From assembly GCA_047601745.1 (NCBI GenBank), contig JASGIS010000001.1, forward strand, positions 3,038,001 through 3,102,000: a stretch of 64,000 bases of DNA, read 5' to 3'. Shown piece by piece: positions 34,263-44,300 of this stretch; the stretch's first letter is position 1; each line of letters begins with the position of its first letter. The notes beneath the pieces were generated by a model, which was not told the origin of the DNA, made no database searches, and saw nothing but the letters and a program-made list of their open reading frames with translations. Made by a program: the position numbers and the translations under genes. This DNA comes from JAKPAM01 sp047601745 (lineage in GTDB: Bacteria; Pseudomonadota; Gammaproteobacteria; Burkholderiales; Burkholderiaceae_E).

Positions 34263-34439
34263 ATGACTGAACCTTTTCGTACCTGGATGTGCCTGATCTG
34301 CGGCTGGATGTACGACGAGGCCGCCGGCTTGCCCGAGGAGGGCATCCCGCCCGGCACGCGCTGGGCCGACGTGCCGATGAACTGGACCTGTCCGGAGTGC
34401 GGCGCGCGCAAGGAAGACTTCGAGATGGTCGAGGTCTGA
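34263..34439 (+). CDS. rubA: Rubredoxin
   Basis: A 58-residue iron protein from ATG 34263 with AGAGGA upstream. The four Cys ligands are in MCLICGWMYDEAAG and WTCPECGARKEDF, the CxxC...CPxCG pattern, with the usual GIPPGTRWADVPMNWTCPECG in between. It transfers single electrons. In many betaproteobacteria a rubredoxin gene directly precedes pilG, as here. Whether it serves the pilus system or is simply carried along is unknown. Confidence 0.95.
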   Translation: MTEPFRTWMCLICGWMYDEAAGLPEEGIPPGTRWADVPMNWTCPECGARKEDFEMVEV

Positions 34440-34570
34440 CCCGAATCGTTCGGCCTGGTTCGGTCTCTGTTTCGATCGGAATCGCCGTCCGGCCCGCGGG
34501 CCGGATGGTCAACATCGGAGAAGTGATGAGCCAGCAAGGTCCTTTCGTCGCGGATGGCAAAGGAGCGGGA

Positions 34571-35002
34571 ATGCCGAAGGTCATGGTGATCGACGACAGC
34601 AACACGATCCGGCGCAGCGCCGAGATCTTCCTCGGACAAGCCGGGTATCACGTGGTGCTGGCCGAGGACGGCTTCGATGCGCTGGCCAAGATCGCCGATC
34701 ACGAGCCCGACCTGATCTTCTGCGACATCCTGATGCCGCGGCTCGACGGTTACCAGACCTGCGCGCTGATCAAGAAGAGCCCGCGCTTCTCCGACATTCC
34801 GGTCGTCATGCTGTCGAGCAAGGACGGCCTGTTCGACCGCGCGCGCGGTCGGATGGTCGGCTCCGAGCAATATCTGACCAAGCCGTTCACGAAGGACACG
34901 CTGCTCAAGGCGGTCGCCGAGCGCGCGCGCCGCCACGACGATCGATCGCCGCCGACCGAGCCGATGCACGCCGCGGGCGTGCTGTCCGCGTCGCTGGCCT
35001 GA
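34571..35002 (+). CDS. pilG: Twitching-motility response regulator PilG
   Basis: A 143-residue single-domain receiver from ATG 34571 (GGAG at 34562-34565). ATG 34526, also with a GGAG, would add 15 residues. The receiver motifs are MVIDDSNTIRR, the phospho-acceptor Asp in LIFCDILMPRLDGYQ, the Ser of VVMLSSKDG and the Lys of YLTKPFTKD. It accepts phosphate from PilL and in Pseudomonas promotes pilus extension and cAMP synthesis. It is first in pilGHIJL. Confidence 0.93.
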   Translation: MPKVMVIDDSNTIRRSAEIFLGQAGYHVVLAEDGFDALAKIADHEPDLIFCDILMPRLDGYQTCALIKKSPRFSDIPVVMLSSKDGLFDRARGRMVGSEQYLTKPFTKDTLLKAVAERARRHDDRSPPTEPMHAAGVLSASLA

Positions 35003-35022
35003 GTCCGGATCCGGGAGTCGCC

Positions 35023-35397
35023 GTGCCGCACAAGATCCTGATCGTCGACGATTCGCCGACCGAGCGTTTCTTCCTGGCCGACCTGCTGGTCAAGCGAGGC
35101 TATTCGGTGATCACCGCCGAGAACGGCGATGAGGCGGTCGAGAAGGCCCGCGCCGAAAGACCGGTGCTCATCGTGCTCGACGTCGTGATGCCGGGCCTGT
35201 CCGGTTTCCAGGTCACGCGCTCGCTGAACCGCGATCCGTCGACGCAGGACATCCCGGTGATCCTGTGCACGAGCAAATCGAACGAGACCGATCGGATCTG
35301 GGGGCTGCGGCAGGGCGCGCGCGGCTACGTGACCAAGCCGATCAAACCCGACGAACTGCTGGCCAAGATCGCCGATCTCGTGACCCCTGTTGCCTGA
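35023..35397 (+). CDS. pilH: Twitching-motility response regulator PilH
   Basis: A 124-residue CheY-like receiver starting at GTG 35023. Motifs are ILIVDDSPTERFFLADLL, phospho-acceptor Asp in LIVLDVVMPGLSGFQ, CTSKSNETDRIWGLRQGARGYVTKP with the switch Ser/Thr and Lys. The TERFF and WGLRQGA text is typical of PilH rather than PilG. In Pseudomonas PilH acts as the phosphate sink or retraction-side output of the same kinase. It lies 20 bases after pilG. Confidence 0.93.
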   Translation: MPHKILIVDDSPTERFFLADLLVKRGYSVITAENGDEAVEKARAERPVLIVLDVVMPGLSGFQVTRSLNRDPSTQDIPVILCTSKSNETDRIWGLRQGARGYVTKPIKPDELLAKIADLVTPVA

Positions 35398-35514
35398 TTG
35401 CCGCGCCGCCGGATCGGCGATGGTCGTCCCTGACCGACCGTCCGATTCGCCGGTGCGTACGGGCCGGTGCGGATTCGGGCAAGCTGGTGACGCCCTACCG
35501 GAAGCCGATACGAG

Positions 35515-36054
35515 ATGAATGAGCTGATCGACCGTAGCAAGACGCATTTGCGCGAGTTGCAGGCGCGGCTGAACGATCGCCTGCGCGAGACGTCCGACGG
35601 CGCCGGCCAGGACGCGCGACTCGGACTGATGATCGGCAGCGAGCGCTACCTGGTCGAGTTGTCCGAGGCCGGCGAGATCGTGTCGGCGTCGACGCCGATC
35701 ACGGCGGTACCGCTGACGCACGACTGGTTTCGCGGGCTCGTCAACCTGCGCGGCATGCTGTTCGCGGTGTCGGACCTCGCGCGCTTCGGCGGCGGCGAGG
35801 CGACGCCGCTGTCCAAGGAGAGCCGGCTGCTGGCGCTCGCGTCGCGGCTGAACTTCAACGCGGCGATCCTGGTCACGCGGATGATGGGCCTGCAGAACGT
35901 CTCGGCGATGATCGACGAGACGCCGGGCGCGATCGTCGATGCGGCGCGGCCGTGGATCGCGCGCGGCCTGCGCGACGACGAGGGGCGTTCGTGGTACGAG
36001 CTGAGCCTGCAGCGGCTGATCGGCGACGAGCGGTTCGTGATGGTCGAGCGATGA
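35515..36054 (+). CDS. pilI: CheW-like adaptor PilI
   Basis: A 179-residue protein with a CheW domain: LGLMIGSERYLVELSEAGEIVSA, ITAVPLTHDWFRGLVNLRGMLFAVSDLARFGG, and a final WYELSLQRLIGDERFVMVE. It couples the receptor PilJ to the kinase PilL. Loop text differs from flagellar CheW and follows the PilI pattern. It starts 117 bases after pilH and ends 10 bases before pilJ. Confidence 0.92.
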   Translation: MNELIDRSKTHLRELQARLNDRLRETSDGAGQDARLGLMIGSERYLVELSEAGEIVSASTPITAVPLTHDWFRGLVNLRGMLFAVSDLARFGGGEATPLSKESRLLALASRLNFNAAILVTRMMGLQNVSAMIDETPGAIVDAARPWIARGLRDDEGRSWYELSLQRLIGDERFVMVER

Positions 36055-36064
36055 TCCGGCAACG

Positions 36065-38389
36065 ATGATGAAACTGGCTTCCTTCCTTTTTCCGTCCGGC
36101 CGCCTGACGCGCAAGGATGTCGATCTCGATACGGCGATCCTCGACGATCTCGAGCCGCGCACCGTGGCCGGCTCGCCGCGCGCGGCGCACGGGGCCGATG
36201 CAACGGACGGACTTCCGGGGGCCGACGGCGCCCGCGAGCAGGATGGTGCGGCGCGTGCCGTCCCGGCCGGAGCGAACGGATCCGGGTTCACCGGATCGCC
36301 GTCGCCGATGGAGCGCCGCGTCCGGCGCGCGCCGTCCGTAGGGGTAAGCGGCCGCGCCCTGACGCCGTCGCCGGACAAGGCGCCGTTCCGTCAGCGGCTG
36401 CGCGTGCTGATGCCGCTGATGCTCGGTTCGCTGCTGGTCGCGCTGGCGCTGGTCAGCTTCGACCTGTCGCGTTCGAGCGGCAACGCTTCGGTCGCGCGCC
36501 TGTTCGGCAACGCGCAGGTGCAGTCGCAGCGCGCGGTCACGGCCGGCGCGCAGGCCGTGCTCGGCAAGTCGCAGGCGCTGGCGCTGCTGCGCGAGATGCG
36601 CGATGAACTGGCGAGCAGTTTCGATACGCTCGACGGTATCGACGGCGGCGCGCTGCTGACCGGCCTGGCCGCACCGTGGAAGCAGACGGTCGGACACGCG
36701 GACCGGATCCTGCAGCAGCAGGCGCCGCTGCTCGCTTATGGCGAGCTGCGCCGCGTGCTGGCCGACAACCAGCGCAGCCTGTTCGATGCGGCCCGGACGC
36801 TGCTCGCGCAGCGCGTCCAGGCCAACGCGCCAGCGCGCGAGGTCGCCGCGGCGGCCGAACTGCAGGCGACGGTCCAGCGCGTCGCCTACGAAGCCGACCG
36901 GCTACTGTCCGAAGGCGGGGCCGAGGCGGGCGAGCTGGCCGGCGCGTTGCGCCGTGATATCGCCGCATTCGGTCAATCGCTCGATGCGTGGCAGGGCGGC
37001 GGCGACAAGCTCAGGGGCGCGGCGATCGCCGACGCCGACAGCAGCCGCGCGCTCGGCGAGCTGCGCCGCGTGCAGCAGGCGCTGGCGGTGCCGTTCGCGC
37101 GGGTGGCCGGCGATCTGGAGCGCGTCGCGCAGGCCAGGGGGGCCGCGCTGCAGTTGTTCGAATCGGGCGAATCGCTGCGCCGAGGCCTGCTCGATGCGCA
37201 ACAGCGATTGCAGGCGAGCAACGCCGGCGGCGTGTCGTGGCGGATGTGGAGCGCCGGTGCGCTGGTGCTGATCGCCGTCGCCGCCGGTCTGGCGCTGGTG
37301 CGCGCTTACCTGGTCGACAGCCGCAACCGCGCCGAGGAAGCCGAGCATCAGCGGCTGGTGGCCGAGCGGCTCGAGCAGCAGGCCAAGCACATGAACGACC
37401 AGAACCAGGCCGCGATCCTGCGCCTGATGAACGAACTGCAGGAGGTCGCCGACGGCGACCTGACCGTGCAGGCCACGGTGTCCGAGGACATCACCGGCGC
37501 GATCGCCGACTCGGTCAACTACACGGTCGAAGAACTGCGCAACCTGGTGTCCCGGATCAACGCGACGGCCGAGATGGTCAACGAGGCGTCGTCGAAGGCG
37601 CAGATGGTCGCCTCGAGCCTGCAGGCCGCGTCCGACCAGCAGTCGCGCGAGATCCGCGAGACCGGCGAATCGGTGCTGCGGATGGCGCAGCAGATCAACG
37701 AGGTGTCGGCGCGCGCCGCCGAATCGGTCGACGTGGCGCGCCAGTCGCTGGCCGCGTCGCAGCAGGGCGCGAACGCCGTGCAGAAGGCGATCGCCGGCAT
37801 GAACGGCATCCGCGACCACATCCAGGAGACCGCCAAGCGCATCAAGCGGCTCGGCGAGTCGTCGCAGGAGATCGGCGAGATCGTCGAGCTGATCTCGGAC
37901 ATTACCGAGCAGACCAACGTGCTGGCGCTGAACGCCGCGATCCAGGCCGCGTCGGCCGGCGAGGCCGGGCGCGGGTTCACCGTGGTCGCCGAGGAGGTGC
38001 AGCGGCTGGCCGAGCGCAGCGCCGAGGCGACCAAGCAGATCTCGGCGCTGATCAAGACGATCCAGACCGACACGCAGGACGCGGTGGCGGCGATGGAGCG
38101 CAGCACGCAGGGCGTGGTCCAGGGCACGCGGCTGTCCGACGACGCCGGCCGCGCGCTCGGCGACATCGGCCGCGTGTCGACGCAGTTGGCGGACCTGATC
38201 GAGGGCTTCTCGAGCACGACCTCCAAGCAGGCGGCCTCGGCCGGCACGGTCGCGCAGAGCATCCAGCGCATCCTGCTGGTGACCGAGCAGACGAGCGAGG
38301 GCACGCTGCAGACCGCGGGCTCGATCCGACAACTGTCCGAACTGTCGCAGGAGCTCAAGAGTTCGGTCTCGCGATTCAAGGTGGCTTGA
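36065..38389 (+). CDS. pilJ: Methyl-accepting chemotaxis protein PilJ
   Basis: A 774-residue transmembrane receptor. The first 110 residues form a charged, Ala/Gly/Pro-rich cytoplasmic extension not usual in PilJ. Helix 1 is LMPLMLGSLLVALALVSF. The periplasmic PilJ sensing region follows to about 395, and helix 2 is WSAGALVLIAVAAGLALVRAYL. A HAMP-like segment (LQEVADGDLTVQATVSED) leads into the signalling coiled coil. Its hairpin tip has ITEQTNVLALNAAIQAA and GFTVVAEEVQRLAERSAEAT, as in all MCPs. The stop overlaps the pilL start (TGATG). Confidence 0.93.
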   Translation: MMKLASFLFPSGRLTRKDVDLDTAILDDLEPRTVAGSPRAAHGADATDGLPGADGAREQDGAARAVPAGANGSGFTGSPSPMERRVRRAPSVGVSGRALTPSPDKAPFRQRLRVLMPLMLGSLLVALALVSFDLSRSSGNASVARLFGNAQVQSQRAVTAGAQAVLGKSQALALLREMRDELASSFDTLDGIDGGALLTGLAAPWKQTVGHADRILQQQAPLLAYGELRRVLADNQRSLFDAARTLLAQRVQANAPAREVAAAAELQATVQRVAYEADRLLSEGGAEAGELAGALRRDIAAFGQSLDAWQGGGDKLRGAAIADADSSRALGELRRVQQALAVPFARVAGDLERVAQARGAALQLFESGESLRRGLLDAQQRLQASNAGGVSWRMWSAGALVLIAVAAGLALVRAYLVDSRNRAEEAEHQRLVAERLEQQAKHMNDQNQAAILRLMNELQEVADGDLTVQATVSEDITGAIADSVNYTVEELRNLVSRINATAEMVNEASSKAQMVASSLQAASDQQSREIRETGESVLRMAQQINEVSARAAESVDVARQSLAASQQGANAVQKAIAGMNGIRDHIQETAKRIKRLGESSQEIGEIVELISDITEQTNVLALNAAIQAASAGEAGRGFTVVAEEVQRLAERSAEATKQISALIKTIQTDTQDAVAAMERSTQGVVQGTRLSDDAGRALGDIGRVSTQLADLIEGFSSTTSKQAASAGTVAQSIQRILLVTEQTSEGTLQTAGSIRQLSELSQELKSSVSRFKVA

Positions 38390-41300
38390 TGGTGGCGCAT
38401 AGGCTGACTGCCGCAGAGGCTTCGACGGCGACGACCGATGACGACGCCCGGACGTCGAGAGCGCGCATGGCGCGCGAGGGGGCGGTGATGGGTTCGATGC
38501 CTTCGGTTTCCACGTTTCCGCCGGCTTCGCTGGGCCCGTCCGTCGACCTGGCCACGTTGTCGTGGTGCATCGGCGAGATCCGCGAGGCGCTGCAGCAGAC
38601 CGAATCGGCGCTCGACGCGCAGCGCCAGGCCGAGGACGACGATACCGCGTCGCTGCGGCTGGCGCGCCTGCAACTGCATCAGGCGCACGGCGCGCTGCTG
38701 GTCGTCGACGTGCCGGCCGCCGCCGTGCTGACCGAAGAGGCCGAGACGGTGCTCGATGCGGTCGCCAAGGGGGCCGTGACGCTCGACGCCACGCTGATGA
38801 ACGCGCTGAGGGCGGCGTTCGCGGCCTGTCTCGAATACCTGGACGACCTGCTGCACGAGCAGCCCGATCGGCCGCTGTACCTGTTTCCTTACCTGCAGAC
38901 GCTGCGCAAGCTGCGCGGTGCCGAGCGCGAGCATCCGGCGGACCTGTTCTTCCCGGACCTGACGCGGCGGCTGCCCGACGACGTCGTGCTGCCGCAGGTG
39001 TCGCTCGGCGCGTTCGATGCGGCCGACGTCCAGGACGCCGCCGATGCGCGCAAGGCGTTCGAGAAGGGCCTGCTGAAGTTCCTGCGCGAACCGGGCAAGC
39101 CGCGCGGCGTCGACTACATGCTGGCCGCGGTCGGCATGGTCGAGCGGCACGAGCGCAACGGCGCGAGCCGCAACTTCTGGCGGATCACGCTGGCCTTCCT
39201 CGAGGCGCTGCGGCATCGCGCGCTCGATGCCGACGTCTATACCAAGCGCCTGCTGGCGCGGCTGAATCTGCAGCTTCGCAAATCGGTCAACGAGGGCAGC
39301 ACGGTTCCCGACCGCCTGGTGCAGGACACGCTGTACGCGCTGGCCTGCGCGCACGGCGGTTCGGCGCTCGTCGAGACCGTGCGCGCGGTCTACGGGCTCG
39401 AAGGCGTCGTCCCCGGCGATTTCATGACGCCGCGCTACGGCCGCCACGATTCGCGGACGATCCGCGCCGCGCGGGACGCGCTGAACCAGGCGCGCATCGC
39501 CTGGGACAGCGTCGGCCGCGGCAACCAGGCCGATGCCGGCGCTCTCGTGCAGGCGCTGACGGCGTTCCAGGCGGCGGTCCAGCGGCTGCCCGTGCAAGGA
39601 ATGCAAAGCCTGGCTGGCGTGCTCGTCGATACCGGGCGGGCGATGGCCGTCAGGCCGGCGCTGTTCGAGGCGCCGGTCGCGCTCGAAGCGGCAACGGCGA
39701 TCCTGTTCGCCGATCAGATCCTCGAACAGGGCGGGCGGGCCGGCGAGGCCTTCGATCCGCGCGCCGCCGAACTGGCGGCGCGGCTGGCGCGCGCGATGGC
39801 GGGCGGCGACGTCGGCAACGTGCCCGGCTGGCTGCAGGCCTTGTCGGCCGCCGCCCAGGACCGGATGACGATGTCCTCGTTCATCCGCGAGACGCTGGTC
39901 AGCCTGCGCGCCGCCGAGCAGGAGCTCGACGGTTTCTTCCGTGATCCGGCCCGGCGGCAGTCGCTGCCCGAGGCCGCGCGCCAGTTGTCGCAGGTGTCCG
40001 GGGCGCTGCGGCTGCTCGGCCATCAGGATGCGGCCGACGGCGCGCGGGCGACCGCCGGCCTGGTCGACGGCTTCGCCGAATCGGCCGACGAACCGACGGC
40101 CGACGATTGCGAGCGCGTGGCCGCCAACTGCGGCGCGCTCGGCTTCTTCGTCGAAGGGCTGCACCAGGCGCATCGCCAGGGCGGCGCGTTCGCGTTCGAT
40201 CCGCTGACCGGCGAGTTCCGCGCCCGGCTGGCCGACGCGCCGCGCCCGGCCTCGGCGGACGGCCTCGCGGAGCCGGGCCGCGATCACAAGCAGCAGGCCG
40301 GCGATCTGTTGGCCAGTCTGCAGCAGGCGCCGGCCGATCGCGCGGTCCGCGCGCAGTTGCGCGGCGCGCTCGAGCAGGTCCGGGACGATGCGCTGCTGCG
40401 CGACGACGGCGCGCTGAAGAAACAGGCGGCCGAAGCGATCGACCTGCTGTCGATCGATTCGCAGGAAGGTATCGACAAGCTGTCCGAAGCGCTGGCCAGG
40501 ATGACGCCCGCCGCTGCGGCCGCTTCGGCCGATACCGCGCCGCCGTCGCTGCGGATCCCCGAGGATGCCGCCGCGATCGACCAGGAGCTGCTGGCGATCT
40601 TCCTGGCCGAAGCCGCCGAGGTGCTCGAGGCGATCGAGCGGGCGGCCGCATCGTCGCGGCGCGCGCCCAGCGATCAGCAGTTCCTGACGACGATCCGGCG
40701 CGGGTTCCATACGCTGAAGGGTTCGAGCCGAATGGTCGGGCTCAACGCGTTCGGCGAGGCCGGCTGGTCGCTCGAGCAGGTGATGAACCAGTGGCTGTCC
40801 GAAGAGCGGCCCGGCACGCCCGAACTGTATTCGCTGATCGACGACGCACGCGCGCGGATGAGCGACTGGGTCGCCCGGCTCGAGGCCGATCCGACGGTGC
40901 GCGTCGAACCGGCGGCGCTGATCGCCACGGCCGAGAGATTCCGCGCGACCGGCGCTTATGAGCCGGTGGTGATCGAGACGGTCGCCGAAGTGCCTGCGGA
41001 AGTGCCGGTGGAAGTGCCGGTGGAAGTGCTCGCCGAAGCGCCTGTCGAAGCGTCCGTCGAGGAGTCCGTCGAGACGCCTGCGGACCGGCTCGACGTCGAC
41101 GTGGTATCGCTCGACGCCGCGACGGCCGAGCTCGAAGCGGCGGCGAACGCGCTCGAGATTCCGACGGATTCGTTCGAGGCGTCGGCGGTCGGCGACGAGG
41201 TGGTTTCGGACGCCGCGCTTTTCGATCGCGCGGCATCCGACAAGGTGGGATCCGATGCGGTGGGATCCGACGTCATGGAATCCGGCGTCATGGAATCCGG

Positions 41301-44300
41301 CGTGGCGGAGTCCGATCTGGTGGTGCCCGCCGTGGCCGCATCCGACGCGAAGTCGGCCGACGTGGCGGAGTTCGACCCGGCAGTGTCCGGCGTGGTGGCG
41401 TCCGATGGGGGAGCGCCTGGTGGGGGAGCGCCTGATGCGGTGGCGCCCGACGAGGCGCTGACGTCGGCCGCGCTCGGTCTGGGCGAAGCGGTCGAGTTCG
41501 TCATGGCGGTTCCGGCCGACCGAGCGGCCGACGAGTCCGTCGATGCCTGGCGCGACCTGACGGCCGTCGATCGGCTCGAGGACGAGGATGGCGATCCGAT
41601 CGCCGACGGGATCGGCGAGACGATCGACGAGACCATCGAGCTGACGATGCCGGACGTCGCCGAGGCGGACGAGCCGATCGAACTGACCGACCGAATCGAC
41701 ATTCCCGACGCGTTCGAACCCTTGCAGGCCGTCGACCTGGCCGAACTCGGGCTCGAGCCGGGCAGCGGCGGCGGACGCGCGGTCGAGGAGGCCGGTGCCG
41801 CCGTGCCCCTGGACGAGCCCGAGATCATCGAGCTCGACGTGCTGGGCCCGCTGTCCGAACCCGACATGGCGCTCGATCCGAGCGCGCTGAACGCGCGGAT
41901 GGACGAGGTCGTCGCTTCGCTGCTCAGCGATCCGGCGGTCGGCGGCCCGGACGTTTCTCCCGCCGAACCCGTGCCGGCATTCGTCGCGCCCGCCGAGGCC
42001 GGATCCGATGCCGAGACACGGGGTGAGACGGGTGCCGAGACAGGGGCTGATGAGATAGGGGCTGATGAGATAGGGGCTGAGGCAGGGGCTGAGGCAGGGG
42101 CTGAGGCAGGGGCTGAGGCAGGGGCTGAGGCAGGGGCTGAGGCAGGGACCGAGACAGGGACCGAGACAGGTGGCGAGTCCGGCGGCGAAACGGGTGACGC
42201 GCCGGCGGACGACACGATCGTCATCGGCGATCGCTCGATCAGCCGGCCGTTGTATGCGATCTTCGTCGGAGAAGCCCAGGGGCTGATCGCCACGCTGACC
42301 CGGGACGTCGCGAACTGGCGCGCGCAGCCGGACCGTCGCGCCAGCGAGCCGGCCGCCCGCGCCGCGCATTCGCTGTGCGGCAGCGCCGGTCTGGTCGGGC
42401 TGGCCTGCGTGCACGACCTGGCGTCCCGCCTCGAAGAAGTCCTGCTGATGCAGGCGAGCACCGGTTTCCCGCTCGACGAGGCCGATTTCGCGACGATCGC
42501 GCAGGCCGTCGACCGGATGCGCGCGATGCTGGAGCAGTTCGCCGGCGGCCGGATGCCGGCCGAGGACCAGGACGCGCTCGACGGCCTGGCGCTGCTGCAT
42601 CTGCGGATGCTGGCGGCCCGGCAATCGGTCGGCGCCGTGCACGACGTCGCGTCGACGGCGGCCGATCGCGAGATCCAGCGCGCGGTCGCGCAGGCGGCGC
42701 CCGCGTTGCAGATCCACGAGGAATCGGCGCCGCCGGTCGTCGACGAACTCGACGTCGAGCTGCTGCCGATCTTCATCGAAGAGGCCGACGACCTGTTGCC
42801 CGGTATCGGCACCGACCTGCGCCGCTGGGCCGAGAATCCGTCGGAGCCGGCGAGCGCCCGCAATCTGATGCGCGCGCTGCACACCGTCAAGGGTAGCGCC
42901 CGCATGGCCGGCGCGATGACGCTCGGCCAGCTCGTGCACGAGATGGAGACGCGGATCGAGGCGCTGGCCGTGTTGCCGATCGTGCCGCGGAACATGATCG
43001 ACGAACTGATCGCCGAGCACGACCAGGTGATGGGCCTGTTCGAAGCGATCAAGGATCCGGCCGGCGCCGGCACCGCCGCTATCGGATCAGCGGTTGTCGG
43101 CGCCACGGTAGGCGGCGCCACGACCGCCGGCGACGGGCCGGCCTGTCCGCCTTCCGCCGGGGTTCCCCCGGTCGGCGTTCCCCCGATCGCCACGCCCGCG
43201 ATCGATCCGGCCGAGGCCGGGGCGGCCCCTTCGGTGGGCACGGTCGGCCCAGCCGCCGCAGCTCCCGCAGCCGGTCCAGCCCTCGCAGCCAGCCTGGCCG
43301 CCGCGTCCGGATCAGCTACCGCACCCGGGTCAGCTACGGCAGGCGACCCGGCCACCGTACCGGGCCCAGCCGCTGGCGTCGCGACATCGGCGGTCCCCGC
43401 GCCCTCGCCGCCGGTCACTGCGCTCGCATCGGTTGGACCGGCGCAGGCGACTTCGCCGGCCCGGTCCGACCCGGCGTCCGCCGTGCCGTCCCGGCCGGCG
43501 GCCGCGCCGCCGGTCGACGCCAAGCCGTCGACGCAGCTCGTGCGCGTGCGCGCCGATCTGCTGGACCGCGTCGTCAATGAAGCCGGCGAGGCTTCGATCG
43601 CCCGCTCCAAGCTGGACAACGAGCTGACCGGCATGCGCCAGTCGCTGGCGGACCTGACCGAGAACGTCAATCGCCTGCGCACCCAGTTGCGCGAGATCGA
43701 GATCCAGGCCGAGAGCCAGATCCAGGCGCAGACGCGCGAGGCCGATCGTTCGTTCGATCCGCTGGAGTTCGACCGCTACACGCGTTTCCAGGAACTGACG
43801 CGGATGATGGCCGAGTCGGTCAACGACGTGGCCACGGTCCAGCACAACGTCGCGCGCAACCTCGACGAGGCCACGCAGGAACTGGTCCGCCAGGCCCAGG
43901 TGCTGCGCGACCTGCAGCAGAACCTGATGCGTGTGCGCATGGTGCAGTTCGGCACGATCGCCGACCGGCTGTTCCGCGTCGCGCGCCAGGCCGCCAAGGA
44001 GACCGGCAAGCGCGTCAACCTCGACGTGCGCGGCTCGACGGTCGAGGTCGATCGCGGCGTCCTCGAACGGATGGCGGGACCGCTCGAACACCTGGTCCGC
44101 AACGCGGTCGGCCACGGCATCGAGGCCCGCGAGGCCCGGCTGGCGGCCGGCAAGTCCGAGACCGGCGAGATCCGCGTCGAGGTGCGCCAGGAAGGCAACG
44201 AGATCATCCTGGTGATGGCCGACGACGGCGGCGGCCTGGACCTGGCGCGCATCCGCGCCCGTGCATTGGCCAACGGGCTGATCACCGAGGACGCGACGCC

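Noticed and set aside
42042..42167. CRISPR-like short repeat array
   Set aside because: The units are 12 or 15 bp, contiguous, without spacers, and in frame within pilL.
37519..43020. An 1833-codon open frame on the minus strand
   Set aside because: It is antisense to pilJ and pilL and mirrors their codon bias; no domain is recognisable.
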